Assembly (NCBI GenBank): GCA_903932145.1
Contig: CAIZFE010000086.1
Location: forward strand, 310,001-374,000
Source of the DNA: an uncultured Rhodopila sp.
GTDB lineage: Bacteria > Pseudomonadota > Alphaproteobacteria > Acetobacterales > Acetobacteraceae
Length of the DNA stretch: 64,000 bases
Direction of reading: 5' to 3'
The notes beneath the pieces are model-generated. The model did no database searches, was not told the DNA's origin, and saw only the letters and a list, made by a program, of their open reading frames with translations. A program made the position numbers and the translations under genes. This document shows positions 44,368 through 53,691 of the stretch, piece by piece. The first letter of the stretch is position 1. Each line of letters starts with the position of its first letter.

Positions 44368-45891
44368 TCACCGGCCGGGCTGGCTGGTGGCGTAGTCACC
44401 CAGTCCAACCCATTTGTCTTTGACGGCTTCATAGTAGGATGTCTCGTCATACAACGGCACAGGAAGATGCATATCCCGTGCGGTCAGACGGCCAATCGCC
44501 ACGGCGACCGAATAAGACGCGGTGACGACTTGCGACAGATTTTGGACCAGCGTCGTCCGCGACTGGAGCAGAAGCTGTGTCGCATTCAGTACGTCCAATG
44601 TCGTCCGGCTGCCGACGATCGCTTCGCGCTCGACCCCTTCCAAAGCGATCTGGTTGGCCCGTATCTGGGCGCGGGTGCTGTCGGCGGATGCCTTGGCGGC
44701 CACCAGCGTGTCCCACGCCTGCACGGCGTTCTGTACTGCGGTTCGCCTGGCGTCGTCGATCAGTCGGTTGGTCTGTTGTTGCGCCTGCCGAGCCTGGCGG
44801 ACGGCGGAGTACTCCGAACCGCCCTGATAAATCGGCACAGAAAGCTGCGCGGTGACCTGATATCCATTCACCGTCGTGCTCCGGCCGCCGCTGTTGTTCT
44901 GTTGGAACGTCTGACCTTGCAGACTGACCTGTGGCAACAGCGCCGCAAATGCGACGTCGATGGCATCCTTGGCGGCGGCATCGTTGAATAATGTGCTGAT
45001 CACATTGGGGTTGTTAGCGGCCGCCATCGCGGACGCTTCCTGCTCGCTTTTGACCGGCAGATCTAATGGTTGAGGCTCCAGCAGATCGTCCGGCGGAAAC
45101 ACCCCTACGATCTGTTGGAACGTGCCACGTGCGGTCTGCAAATTGCCGACCGCGGTTTCGCGCGTGGCCGTGGCTCCGGACAGCGCGGCCTCGGCTTGTG
45201 CAACGTCGGTTCGGGTGATTTCACCAACGCGGAAACGGTCATTCGTGGCCTGAAGTTGCTTGGCCAGAACCTGCTCGTTGTTAATCTGAAGATCCAGAAG
45301 TTCCTTGGCCTGGATAACCCCAACGTAGGCGCTGACGGCATTATTAAAGCTGGTTTGTTCCTGGGCGATCAGCAATGCGCGTTCCGCCATCACCTGATTT
45401 TTGGCGCGATTGACGTTGCCCTGCGTCTTCCCGCCATTATAAACGTTTTGTGTCACCGTCGCCTGCGCAGTGCCGAGCAGCCGATCCGCCTGGACGTTGA
45501 GGACCCTCCCGACCTGATTGGAGTAGGCGCGAGACACACCATCGCCATAGCCGGTGGTACCCGCCAGAACCACCGTCGGCCGCCACCCGGCAAGCGCCGC
45601 CGGCACGTTTTCGTCTGTCGCGCGCAGCTTGGCTCGTTCGGCCTGCAATGCCGGCTGATTGGAATAGGTGGCCGCAAGCGCCTCGGCCAATGTATGCGGA
45701 AGGTTCGCCTGATCACGGACTTTAGTGCTCGCGGCCGGTGCGGCTTTGGATTTCGGTTCGGGCTTAGCCGCCGCTTGGGCCAGTTTCCCGGGCCGAACAT
45801 TCGGAGAAGCCTGAGGCAGCGTCTGCGCGCCCGCGGAAGCCACAAGGGCGACCACACTGAAGCTCGCTAGTAAACCGTGACGCAAACCCAT
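44368..45891 (-). CDS. tolC: TolC-family outer-membrane efflux protein
   Basis: A 507-aa outer-membrane channel protein of type I secretion or efflux systems. Signal peptide (LLASFSVVALVASAGAQ), then a Pro/Ala/Lys-rich linker, and two internal OEP repeats with long helices (LAEALAATYSNQPALQAERAKLRATDENVPAAL and a second about residue 300). NNPNVISTLF and DVLNATQLLLQSRT are typical. Position before popZ and after pcm is conserved. A TolC channel could serve the secretion of the giant repeat protein, but no linkage is visible. Confidence 0.94.
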   Translation of the reverse strand: MGLRHGLLASFSVVALVASAGAQTLPQASPNVRPGKLAQAAAKPEPKSKAAPAASTKVRDQANLPHTLAEALAATYSNQPALQAERAKLRATDENVPAALAGWRPTVVLAGTTGYGDGVSRAYSNQVGRVLNVQADRLLGTAQATVTQNVYNGGKTQGNVNRAKNQVMAERALLIAQEQTSFNNAVSAYVGVIQAKELLDLQINNEQVLAKQLQATNDRFRVGEITRTDVAQAEAALSGATATRETAVGNLQTARGTFQQIVGVFPPDDLLEPQPLDLPVKSEQEASAMAAANNPNVISTLFNDAAAKDAIDVAFAALLPQVSLQGQTFQQNNSGGRSTTVNGYQVTAQLSVPIYQGGSEYSAVRQARQAQQQTNRLIDDARRTAVQNAVQAWDTLVAAKASADSTRAQIRANQIALEGVEREAIVGSRTTLDVLNATQLLLQSRTTLVQNLSQVVTASYSVAVAIGRLTARDMHLPVPLYDETSYYEAVKDKWVGLGDYATSQPGR

Positions 45892-46037
45892 TTGGAACCC
45901 TTCTCAGAAAACCGCCGCCTGAATGACCGGCTTATCGGATCGTCACATTAACATTTCGTCGTAGGTCATGGCGCGGCTGGCTCTAAATCTCCCGCAACAA
46001 CGGCGATCTGTCCAGCTTCGCCGTTGCGAGACCTCTT

Positions 46038-46709
46038 TCAGAAGGCGAACGAAGCGTCTGTGCGGAAACAAGGAACAGGTGGCGTGGCGCAATCGAACAG
46101 AACGGACAAACCTGTGCCGGCCGCGGTGACTTCGGCGATGACCGCTTGCGTGACGCGACCGGGCGCACAGATCGCCGCCAGGATTCGGCCGGTTTCGCGA
46201 TGGATCTGATTGACCAGCACGGCGGGAATCTCCGGCACCGCCCCCTCGATCAGGATCAGGTCGTAGGGCGCGTTGGCTGACCATCCGGCGGTCAAAGGAC
46301 CTGACACGAGGGTGACGCCGGGTGCTTCGGCCGGAAGCACCGATTCAGCCAATGCCAATAACGCCGGGTCTTCCTCCAGCGCGGTGACCCGGCAGCCGCA
46401 GGCCGCCACGACCGCGGCACCATAGCCCGAACCGGCGCCAACAATCAGAACCCGCTCGTTCTGGCGCAGCGCGGCAGCCTGGAGCAACCGGGCGAATACC
46501 ATCGGTTCCATCAGAAAACGACCATTGCCCAGCGGCACATCATCGTCGGCATAGGCGCGCGATGCCAGGTTCGGAGGCAGGAAACGCTCCCGCGGCAGGC
46601 GCCGCATCGCGGCCAGGACGCGTGGATCGGTTACCCTGTTGGGCCGTATCTGGCTGTCCACCATGCAGGTGCGGGCGTCAGCGAAAAGGTCGGCATGGGT
46701 TGGCATCAT
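46038..46709 (-). CDS. pcm: Protein-L-isoaspartate O-methyltransferase family protein
   Basis: A 223-aa SAM-dependent methyltransferase of the PCMT group. The N-terminus MVDSQIRPNRVTDPRVLAAM and the cofactor loop VLIVGAGSGYGAAVVA are those of the short alphaproteobacterial Pcm proteins that lie upstream of tolC. Canonical PCMT repairs isoaspartyl residues; this subgroup may do other methylations. It is separate from tolC by about 150 bases. Confidence 0.88.
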   Translation of the reverse strand: MMPTHADLFADARTCMVDSQIRPNRVTDPRVLAAMRRLPRERFLPPNLASRAYADDDVPLGNGRFLMEPMVFARLLQAAALRQNERVLIVGAGSGYGAAVVAACGCRVTALEEDPALLALAESVLPAEAPGVTLVSGPLTAGWSANAPYDLILIEGAVPEIPAVLVNQIHRETGRILAAICAPGRVTQAVIAEVTAAGTGLSVLFDCATPPVPCFRTDASFAF

Positions 46710-47020
46710 GTAACTCAGCTTTAAGGTCGGCGGTCCTTATAGACGGGCCAAGCCGTGCCGCAAAGCCATCGTCGTCCGCGCGCCGACGGATGGAGCAGGA
46801 TAGGTCCACATTCCAGCGTTTCGACGATACGACGTTGGTGCCCAATGCTCTGGGTTCGGCAATGCCGCCTGTCGTTTAAGCCGCGCCGGCCGGTCTTTGG
46901 CACCTGAACGCCAAAATCGGACGACCGGCCCGGGTATGGGTCGTTCCTCCGACTCCGCCGTCGGTGCCTTCGTTAGTGGTTCAGTATAACTGTGGAACGA
47001 GAGCCTCGAAGGACCATCCT
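46710..47020. other. Intergenic region between pcm and gcrA
   Basis: No supported gene in 311 bases. It must carry the gcrA 3' end and the pcm promoter. One prominent two-part hairpin is at 46886-46933: CCGGTC with GACCGG and inside it TTTGGC with GCCAAA, a plausible terminator of gcrA, although without a T tract. Confidence 0.4.
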
Positions 47021-47638
47021 TTAAGCGGCGTCATCCTTGCGGTCTCGTATCCTGACGTAGGCCAGCTTGGCGTGCTCGTCGCAATACGGCTTTCCCGGAA
47101 GCGAGGCATCGTCGCAAAAGCGAAACGCCTTGGTCCCCGGCTCACCGATGGGCCAGCAACAGGAGGGGGTGGAGCGTCTTGCCTGTATGGGCATGGAAGG
47201 CATGATCACGCGCGGACTCGCGGTGATCACCGGAGCCGGCGGCAAGGCTGCCGGCCGCATCACGATAGCGGGCGCCGGGCGCAAGGGTTGAACATTCGAG
47301 GACAAAACCTCGACCGCCTCAAGAACAGCCGGAGTAACGACCGGCGGTGGGGAGACGGCTGGTTGTTCCATGGCGGGAGGGCGATAAACCTCAACGCCCG
47401 AACTGGCCAACGGCGGCAAAGTCGGTCCGGCCATGCGGGGCAGGGGAGCAGCCCGTTCAGTTGCCGGTTTGGCGGCATCACGGCGGATTGGCGACGGCCG
47501 AGCATCCAGATCCAAGCGGTGGGCCTTGCCGACGATAGCATTCTTGGAAACGCCAAGGCGGCGTCCGATCTCCGCCGTCGAGAGTCCTTGGGCCCAGAGA
47601 TCCCGTAAACTGCGGATCGTTTCCTCGTCCCATACCAT
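47021..47638 (-). CDS. gcrA: Cell-cycle regulator GcrA
   Basis: A 205-aa GcrA. The N-terminal HTH reads WDEETIRSLRDLWAQGLSTAE, GRRLGVSKNAIVGKAHRL, diagnostic of the family. A Pro/Ala-rich linker follows, then the C-terminal domain CCWPIGEPGTKAFRFCDD... CDEHAKLAY. GcrA works with sigma-70 at promoters with methylated GANTC in alphaproteobacteria. Start MVWDEE at 47638 with GAGGGA before it; the frame is open further without homology. Confidence 0.95.
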   Translation of the reverse strand: MVWDEETIRSLRDLWAQGLSTAEIGRRLGVSKNAIVGKAHRLDLDARPSPIRRDAAKPATERAAPLPRMAGPTLPPLASSGVEVYRPPAMEQPAVSPPPVVTPAVLEAVEVLSSNVQPLRPAPAIVMRPAALPPAPVITASPRVIMPSMPIQARRSTPSCCWPIGEPGTKAFRFCDDASLPGKPYCDEHAKLAYVRIRDRKDDAA

Positions 47639-48113
47639 ATTCTGGTCCCTCGAAAGGTGTTGCCTACTAAATACAGTATGAGCCAGAGCAACCGGTGGCA
47701 ACGATTGAATCGGGTATGGTGAGAGAATCCTGTGGACAACCCGGGACTCCGGCCTGCTTCCCGCGTTTGCCCGGTGCCTACCGGCCGGTCAGAATGCTGA
47801 GCCATGACAAGGAAGGCCCGCCCGGCACGATGCGAATCGGATGGCAAGCTTGGTTCGAAGGGTAACTGAATATACCAACGAACTGATGGATCGCGCTATA
47901 CGGCAATCGATTTCGACCATTCTGACCTGGTCGCTTAGCACATTGACAATCGACGGCCAGTCCGAACTGGCAGGGATTTTGATGCGCTGGGTTGGCGAAC
48001 GCGGACTCTGGCGTTCGCATTCGCCGAGGCGTTTCCTGATCGGGCTGACGCTTACCCTGCGAACGCATCCGCTGTCCGTACAGTATTGCTATGCCATGGG
48101 TAACCTGCGGGGC
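47639..48113. other. Intergenic region between gcrA and tRNA-Cys
   Basis: No supported gene in 475 bases. Two GAATC sites (47707-47711 and 47725-47729), that is GANTC, lie 70-90 bases upstream of gcrA and could be CcrM methylation sites at its promoter. I see no clear terminator or other element in the remainder. Confidence 0.4.
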
Positions 48114-48187
48114 TGGAGGTCCGACCCGGAATCGAACCGGGATTCACGGATTTGCAATCCGTTGCATCACCACTCTGCCATCGGACC
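48114..48187 (-). tRNA. tRNA-Cys (anticodon GCA)
   Basis: 74 nt with encoded CCA on the minus strand. The acceptor GGTCCGA pairs with TCGGACC; the anticodon arm is ACGGATTGCAAATCCGT, which puts GCA at the anticodon; the T arm has GGTTCGATTCC. Confidence 0.94.
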
Positions 48188-48292
48188 CCCGGGTGCAGAG
48201 CCGGGTATATGGTTCGGGAGAGGCATCGGGGTCAAGAGTGGACTTTCCAATTTCTCTCATCCGCCGACATCGGCTGAATCGGCGATGGGCCG

Positions 48293-48814
48293 TCAGGCGG
48301 GTGATAAATCGGAATATCCCCACAGCGCGGCCTCGACCGCCGCGGGATCGTTGTCGATCGCGCGCAGATAGCTTTGCGCCGCGGTATCCGGCTTGCGGCG
48401 GCCGTGTTCCCAATTGCGGACGGCGTCGAGTTCCAGGCCGTAGTGCAAGGCGAATTGTTCCTGCGTCAGGTCGAGCCGCTCGCGGATGGCTTTCACATCG
48501 ACCGTGTCGCGCGCGATGCTGCTGACCCTGACGCCCGCGGCAGCCAGTTCGCCGGCCAGCGACTCGAAGGATTCGAGCTTCGGGATCAACACAAAGGCGC
48601 GCTTGTGTTCGAGCATGGCTTCCACGGCCCGCTTGGCGCGCAGCAGTGGGACACAGCGATTGGAGATCGCGAGGATGGCCGAGATCGTCTTGATGTCCTG
48701 GATATCACCAGCCCATTCGATCAGAACGGCCGCGGGTGAACCGTCGCTCACGCGGGGTTCGCCCGGGGTTCGCGCCAGTCGTTCGAAGCCCTCCGGCAAC
48801 CACGAGTTCGTCAA
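48293..48814 (-). CDS. HTH protein, likely antitoxin-type regulator
   Basis: Up to 173 aa. The C-terminal ~75 residues hold a Cro/C1-type helix-turn-helix: RERLDLTQEQFALHYGLELDAVRNWEHGRRKPD, then AAQSYLRAIDNDPAAVEAAL, typical of HigA/antitoxin-like regulators. The middle (~40-95) has an unidentified fold. The start is unsure: the ATG at 48814 causes a 110-base overlap with the next gene upstream; a GTG at 48751 reduces it. Possible partner of the 117-aa protein; inference. Confidence 0.75.
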   Translation of the reverse strand: MTNSWLPEGFERLARTPGEPRVSDGSPAAVLIEWAGDIQDIKTISAILAISNRCVPLLRAKRAVEAMLEHKRAFVLIPKLESFESLAGELAAAGVRVSSIARDTVDVKAIRERLDLTQEQFALHYGLELDAVRNWEHGRRKPDTAAQSYLRAIDNDPAAVEAALWGYSDLSPA

Positions 48815-49058
48815 GGTCCATCACCTCCATAAATACGCGAACCAGGAAACTCACGTTCGCGGCTCCGATCGTATTGGGGCCAACGGATTCACTTTGGACA
48901 TGAAGCCCCCGCACGATCAGCGAGCGGCCACATCGAATCGCCTCCGCCATAACCAACAGCCGCCCGGCCGGTGTGTCGATCGTTAAGGTTGCGACCGGAT
49001 GCTGAGTGCCGGGGTGGTAAAGTTCGAACCAAAGCTGGTTCCGTCGCCAACGCGCCAT
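48705..49058 (-). CDS. Small protein of unknown function, possible toxin partner
   Basis: A 117-aa protein, soluble. The first ~95 residues look folded (QLWFELYHPGTQHPVATLTID, SFLVRVFMEVMDLDELVV), and the C-terminus turns basic (RTTGANPGRTPRERRF). No known domain recognised. Its 3' end overlaps the HTH gene, a layout seen in some toxin-antitoxin pairs, but neither toxin activity nor the overlap extent is proven. Confidence 0.55.
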   Translation of the reverse strand: MARWRRNQLWFELYHPGTQHPVATLTIDTPAGRLLVMAEAIRCGRSLIVRGLHVQSESVGPNTIGAANVSFLVRVFMEVMDLDELVVAGGLRTTGANPGRTPRERRFTRGRSDRMGW

Positions 49059-49183
49059 TGTTATATGCCATTGACTTATTAGTTTGCAAGCCCCGATGTG
49101 GGCTCATGCCGACACCGCGCCGCATGGTCGCAGCAAATAGTTACCAAATGGTTTACGGCGGCGGTGAAGGGGCCTCTGAAGCG

Positions 49184-50341
49184 CTAATCCTCGCCTTTCC
49201 GAAATGGCGACTCCTCCGCCAGCGCCACCATTTCCGCCTCTACACCAGCCCGTTCCTCGATCAGGAAACTGGCCACCGCACGGCGCAGCCCGGTGTGGGC
49301 GATCCAATGGGCCGAGTAGGTATGGCGCGGCATGTAGCCGCGCTGGATCTTGTGCCGCCCCTGGGCTCCCGCCTCGACTCGCTTCAGCCCATGCTCGATC
49401 GCCCAGTCAATCGCCCGGTAATAACACAGTTCAAAATGCAGAAACGGCCAGTCGCCGCGGCAACCCCAGTTGCGGCCGTACAGCGCCTCGTCGCCCACCA
49501 GGTTCAGTGCGCCGGCGACCGGTTTGCCACCGCTCTCGGCATACATCATTACGACTTTGTCGCCGAGTCGCTCGCCCAGCATGGAGAAGAACGAGCGGGT
49601 GAGGTAAGCTGACCCCCACTTGCGATCGACTGTGGACTGGTAAAACGCATAGAATGCGTCCCAGTGCCGTTCAGTAATCTCAGCACCTGACAGCGCATGG
49701 AACGTCAGCCCGGCGGCGTTGGCGTCCCGGCGTTCCCGGCGCAGCACCTTGCGCTTGCGCGATGACAACGCGGCCAGGAAGCCGTCGAAATCGGCATAAC
49801 CGTCGTTCTCCCAATGGAACTGCATGCCGATGCGCTGCAACCATCCGGCATCGCCCAAACCGTCCCATTCGTCCTTGGTGCAGAACGTCACATGGACCGA
49901 TGACACGCCGAGCGACTTGCTGGCCTGTTGCAGTGCGTTCGCCATGGTGGCAATTGGCACCCCACTGTCCGGACGGCGTAGCAGCCGTGGACCCGGGACC
50001 GGACTGAACGGCACGGCGGCCTGGAGCTTGGGGTAGTAGTTCCCTCCGGCCCGCTCCAGCGCGTTGGCCCATCCGTGATCGAAGACGTATTCGCCGTAGC
50101 TGTGGGATTTCGCGTACATCGGCACGATACCGACGATCCGGCTGTCCTCGCCGCGCAGCACGGCGTGTTGAGGCAACCATCCCGTCTGCGAGCCGGCGGA
50201 CCCGCTGTCCTCCATCGCGCTCAGAAAGGCGTGCGTGACGAACGGGTTGCCGGCGCCGGCACAGGCATCCCAGTCGGCGGCGTCGATATCCGCGATCCGG
50301 GTGTGCAGCGTCAGAGTTAGGGTAGCCGATCCATCGGGCAT
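49184..50341 (-). CDS. GNAT-like protein (DUF482, peptidoglycan/FemX-like)
   Basis: A 385-aa protein of the DUF482 family, related to the N-acyltransferase superfamily (FemABX/GNAT-like). Family marks: NPFVTHAFLSAMEDSGSA near the N-terminus, SYGEYVFDHGWANALERAG, and the C-terminal RVEAGAQGRHKIQRGYMPRHTYSAH. No signal sequence. Function not established; a role in amino-acyl transfer is inferred from family. It lies 10 bases after the RidA gene and may be in the same operon. Confidence 0.86.
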   Translation of the reverse strand: MPDGSATLTLTLHTRIADIDAADWDACAGAGNPFVTHAFLSAMEDSGSAGSQTGWLPQHAVLRGEDSRIVGIVPMYAKSHSYGEYVFDHGWANALERAGGNYYPKLQAAVPFSPVPGPRLLRRPDSGVPIATMANALQQASKSLGVSSVHVTFCTKDEWDGLGDAGWLQRIGMQFHWENDGYADFDGFLAALSSRKRKVLRRERRDANAAGLTFHALSGAEITERHWDAFYAFYQSTVDRKWGSAYLTRSFFSMLGERLGDKVVMMYAESGGKPVAGALNLVGDEALYGRNWGCRGDWPFLHFELCYYRAIDWAIEHGLKRVEAGAQGRHKIQRGYMPRHTYSAHWIAHTGLRRAVASFLIEERAGVEAEMVALAEESPFRKGED

Positions 50342-50351
50342 GTCGGGCAGC

Positions 50352-50819
50352 CTAAGCGATTTCGAAGAGTCCCTCTACCTCGACGGCCGCATCGACGGGC
50401 AGAGACGGCACGCCGATCGTGCTGCGCGCGTGGCGGCCGGCCTCACCGAACACCGCCACAGCAAGGTCGGACGCACCGTTCATCACCGTGGCGTGCTGGG
50501 TAAATTCGGACGGAGCAGAGATAAACCCACCCAGGCGGACAACGCGTGTCACGCGGTCCAGGTCGCCATCGCAGGCTGCCTTCAGATGCACCAGGACATT
50601 AATAAAGCACAGGCGGGCCGCTTCTTTCGCCTGATCGACGGAAACGCCCCAACCAACTTTTCCGCTCATGGCGACTTTGCCGTTGATCGTGGGCAGTTGG
50701 CCTGACACGACGACGAGGTTGCCGGTCACCACATAGGGGACGTAGTTCGCAAGCGGCGGCATCGGACGCGGCAGGGTGATGCCGAGTTCCGCCAGTTTCG
50801 CTTCGATTTGTCCCGCCAT
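50352..50819 (-). CDS. RidA/YjgF family protein
   Basis: A 155-aa protein of the RidA (YjgF/YER057c/UK114) family, which clears reactive enamine/imine intermediates from PLP enzymes. Length is typical of the longer alphaproteobacterial subgroup. Family features include VVSGQLPTINGKVAMSGKVG, AARLCFINVLVHLKAACDGDLDRVTRVVRL and a C-terminal RSTIGVPSLPVDAAVEVEGLFEI. It is followed after 10 bases by the GNAT-like gene. Confidence 0.92.
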   Translation of the reverse strand: MAGQIEAKLAELGITLPRPMPPLANYVPYVVTGNLVVVSGQLPTINGKVAMSGKVGWGVSVDQAKEAARLCFINVLVHLKAACDGDLDRVTRVVRLGGFISAPSEFTQHATVMNGASDLAVAVFGEAGRHARSTIGVPSLPVDAAVEVEGLFEIA

Positions 50820-50861
50820 CGTGCTGCTCCTCGTTTTAACGAGAGTAGCGTAACGCGGCGA

Positions 50862-52388
50862 TCAGCGCGACACCACCCGCAACCCGCGGCGACGCGCCCG
50901 CGGCGACGCCTCATCCGGCAATTCCAGCGGCAACAGTGGCGATTGGTCGCGGGCGCCATGACCGACAGTGTCGGAGTCCTCGATTTCCGCTTCCGGAATG
51001 TCGTGGCGCCCCAGATAGTTGGCGGCCAAATTCCGGAATGTGTAATCGAGCAGGGAGGTCGCGGCGTGCACGGCGGGGTCGCCCTCGACCAGACCGGCGG
51101 GACCGAAGCGCGTGAAGGTGAACGCCTCGACGAAGCGCTCAAGCGGCACCCCGTGTTGCAGGCCCAGGCTGACCGCATGGGCAAAATTGTCCATCAGGCC
51201 GCGGAATGCCGCGCCTTCCTTGTGCAGGGCGACAAAAATCTCTCCCAGTCCGCCGTCTTCGTATTCGCCGGTGCGCACGAACAGCTTGTGTCCGCCGACC
51301 GATGCCTTCTGCGTGTAGCCGCTCCGACGCCCTGGCAGTTCCCGTCGATGGGCTGCCGCGGACTGCACCACCAGCGGCGCCGGACGCGGCGGCATGGCAT
51401 GCATGAACGGGGCGACCGCATCATGCATCGCGGCGTGCGCAACCGAACCATAAGCGGGGATCGGACTGCCGCCCGATAACGCGGTGGCAAGCGCTTCCTC
51501 AGCAGTGATTCCGCTCACCGCCAGCCAGGCGCGCGCGGAACGGGTCAAACCTCCGGCATGTCCAACCGAGGAGAACGCTGGCGCAATGCCGCCGGTTTCG
51601 CAGCCGAGCAGCGCCTCGGGCAAGCCGGGCCGGGTGATCGCGGTGGTTGCGCGATGCCGCGACCCCTCGGACGCCGCGGCGGCTTGGCGGGCAGCGCGGG
51701 CCGCTTCCGGCAATCCGCGCACGACCGCGTGTGTTGGCGGGGTCGGCCAATCGAACGCGGCGGATCGCATCGGGCCGCCCAACCGGCCGATGCGTCCGGA
51801 CGCCGCATCGGCCCGGCCGCGCACAACGGCGGCCAGGCAACGGGCAACATCGCGCCCGGCTTCCGATGCGTAGTCGATCCCCAGTGCCGCCAGCAGACCC
51901 GCGAGATCCGCGATTCCCACATCGATGTCGCGCACCTGCGGGGCAGCGAAACTCAGCGCGATGACCGCCGTCTCCACCGCCTCGGCGAAGTCGGCGAAAT
52001 CGAAGTGACCGTCACTGTCCAGGAACGCCGGAAGGTTGAGCACGAAGCCGGGTTCGCCCTCTGGCTCCAGGCGCCAAACCGCCTCGGTGGGCGCACCGCG
52101 CCGGAGCAACAGCATCCGGTGCAGTCGATCCGCCAACGGACACTCGAACCCGGCCTTCGTTGCGGCGGCTTCTATCGGACCGATCCAACTGTGTGCGGCA
52201 CCCGCAAGCGTCACGGGACCCTTGCCCGGCGCCAGAGCGGCCAGCGCCGAGGCCGCCGAATCGTCCCAGGACGCCGGCAGGGTGACCGAACGCGGCGCGG
52301 TATCAGGATCGGATGACGCCTCTGTGCGCCGCATCCGTACGCCATGCCAGGTCCGATGGGGGGAGATCCGAGAGGTCTTCATGCCCAT
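50862..52388 (-). CDS. TSCPD-domain protein related to B12-dependent ribonucleotide reductase
   Basis: A 508-aa protein from ATG 52388 ([17 protein letters not shown]). The last ~180 residues match the C-terminal TSCPD-type region of NrdJ (class II ribonucleotide reductase): [29 protein letters not shown], then [19 protein letters not shown] and [21 protein letters not shown]. The N-terminal part resembles short paralogues of NrdJ. The barrel catalytic region with its radical/thiol cysteines is absent; only three scattered Cys remain. It may regulate or assist nucleotide reduction, or do something else. Frame is open upstream to 52601 without support. Confidence 0.85.
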   Translation of the reverse strand: MGMKTSRISPHRTWHGVRMRRTEASSDPDTAPRSVTLPASWDDSAASALAALAPGKGPVTLAGAAHSWIGPIEAAATKAGFECPLADRLHRMLLLRRGAPTEAVWRLEPEGEPGFVLNLPAFLDSDGHFDFADFAEAVETAVIALSFAAPQVRDIDVGIADLAGLLAALGIDYASEAGRDVARCLAAVVRGRADAASGRIGRLGGPMRSAAFDWPTPPTHAVVRGLPEAARAARQAAAASEGSRHRATTAITRPGLPEALLGCETGGIAPAFSSVGHAGGLTRSARAWLAVSGITAEEALATALSGGSPIPAYGSVAHAAMHDAVAPFMHAMPPRPAPLVVQSAAAHRRELPGRRSGYTQKASVGGHKLFVRTGEYEDGGLGEIFVALHKEGAAFRGLMDNFAHAVSLGLQHGVPLERFVEAFTFTRFGPAGLVEGDPAVHAATSLLDYTFRNLAANYLGRHDIPEAEIEDSDTVGHGARDQSPLLPLELPDEASPRARRRGLRVVSR

Positions 52389-52566
52389 GATCGTATGAGA
52401 CGGCGCGCCCACGGGGTAGCCTATTTTGTGGCCAAACCGCCAAGTGGACGCAAAATGTTGTGGATAACTTGCAGCCCTGAAAAAATCATAAACGAACCGA
52501 ACCTCCGACCGCGGATCGCGTTTCGATGGCTGGACCAAACCGCGAGGTCTGCGTATATGTTGCGCC

Positions 52567-52920
52567 ATGAATATCGGTACATGGCTGTTCACACGGTTCA
52601 AAGGTCGTCAGATCGGCAGCGATGCCACTGGCAACATATATTATGAGGAAAAGCGTCAGGTTCCAGGGAGCCTGCGCAATCGGCGCTGGGTTGCCTATGC
52701 CGGCGCCCCGGAAGCCAGCTCTGTTCCGCCGGAGTGGCACTCATGGTTGCATTACACCACCGACGCCCCGCTGCCGGATACCGGCCGCAAGGTGTGGCAG
52801 AAGCCGCATCTGGCAAACGCCACCGGCACGCCCGCCAGCTACCGCCCGCCCGGCCATGACTACGAGGGCGGCAACCGCGCTCGGGCCACGGGCGACTACG
52901 AAGCCTGGACCCCGAGCTAG
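52567..52920 (+). CDS. NDUFA12-type accessory subunit of complex I
   Basis: A 117-aa homologue of NDUFA12 (17.2 kDa subunit of NADH:ubiquinone oxidoreductase), found in alphaproteobacteria. Recognised by N-terminal [25 protein letters not shown], and [16 protein letters not shown], and the [18 protein letters not shown] tail. It sits on the peripheral arm of respiratory complex I. Next gene mlaD follows after seven bases, so both are probably co-transcribed. Confidence 0.93.
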   Translation: MNIGTWLFTRFKGRQIGSDATGNIYYEEKRQVPGSLRNRRWVAYAGAPEASSVPPEWHSWLHYTTDAPLPDTGRKVWQKPHLANATGTPASYRPPGHDYEGGNRARATGDYEAWTPS

Positions 52921-52927
52921 TATCGCT

Positions 52928-53473
52928 ATGGGACGTCATGGTGTCGCGGAGACCCTGACCGGCGCGCTCGTGCTGGCAGTGGCGGTTGCGTTTCTGGCTT
53001 ATGCCGTGGCGCATTCGGGGCGAACCGCCGGGGCCGGCTATACGCTGCAAGCCCGGTTTGATCACATCGACGGTCTGGCCGTCGGCGGCGACGTTCGCAT
53101 CGCCGGGGTCAAGATCGGCACGGTGACGGACGAGCGGATTGACCCAAAGACGTTCGACGCGATCGTGTCGATGTCAGTGCGCGATGATATCCAACTGCCC
53201 AAGGATACCGGTGCCTCCATCACCAGTGAGAGCCTGCTGGGTGGTAAGTACATCTCGCTGTCACCCGGTGGGGACGACACGAACTTGAAGCCGGGCCAGA
53301 TGATCACGGTCACGCAGTCGTCTGTCAGTCTGGAAGAACTGCTTGGAAAGTTCATCTTCAGCGTCACCAGCCTGAACGGGTCGAAGGACGGCAAATCGGG
53401 CGATCAAACGCAGGATAGCGGTGCCAAGGCTGGCGCTCCCGGCAGTGCCGGACTGCCTCCGCTATCGAAATGA
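52928..53473 (+). CDS. MlaD-family lipid transport protein
   Basis: A 181-aa protein with one N-terminal helix (LTGALVLAVAVAFLAYAVAH) and a periplasmic MCE domain (YTLQARFDHIDGLAVGGDVRIAGVKIGTV, TGASITSESLLGGKYISLSPGG). MlaD forms a hexamer with MlaEF for phospholipid transport between inner and outer membrane. MlaE/MlaF genes are not in this window. Gly/Ser/Lys-rich tail at the end. It overlaps the next gene by ATGA. Confidence 0.9.
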   Translation: MGRHGVAETLTGALVLAVAVAFLAYAVAHSGRTAGAGYTLQARFDHIDGLAVGGDVRIAGVKIGTVTDERIDPKTFDAIVSMSVRDDIQLPKDTGASITSESLLGGKYISLSPGGDDTNLKPGQMITVTQSSVSLEELLGKFIFSVTSLNGSKDGKSGDQTQDSGAKAGAPGSAGLPPLSK

Positions 53474-53691
53474 TACCCCCGGTTCCCACGGCTTGGCCGG
53501 GTCTGGATGGCAACGCGGTCGGGTGCCGGGAAAAGCTGAAGATGCTGGCTGAGAACTATGCGGAAGTGTCGCAGGTTCTCCAGGACGCATTCGAGGACGC
53601 GGTCCTGATGGGCGTGGACGAGGCAGCCATGCGCAAGATCTTCGCGGATATCGTGGCCGGTTTGCACTCGCCGAAGCGGCCGGTCGCATGA
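53470..53691 (+). CDS. Small helical protein of unknown function
   Basis: A 73-aa protein. ATG overlaps the mlaD stop (ATGA) and its own stop overlaps the DUF2155 start, so it sits tightly in the operon, which supports it being real. Residues 20-65 (REKLKMLAENYAEVSQVL and VDEAAMRKIFADIVAGL) are strongly helical and acidic. Soluble. No family recognised. Confidence 0.7.
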   Translation: MIPPVPTAWPGLDGNAVGCREKLKMLAENYAEVSQVLQDAFEDAVLMGVDEAAMRKIFADIVAGLHSPKRPVA

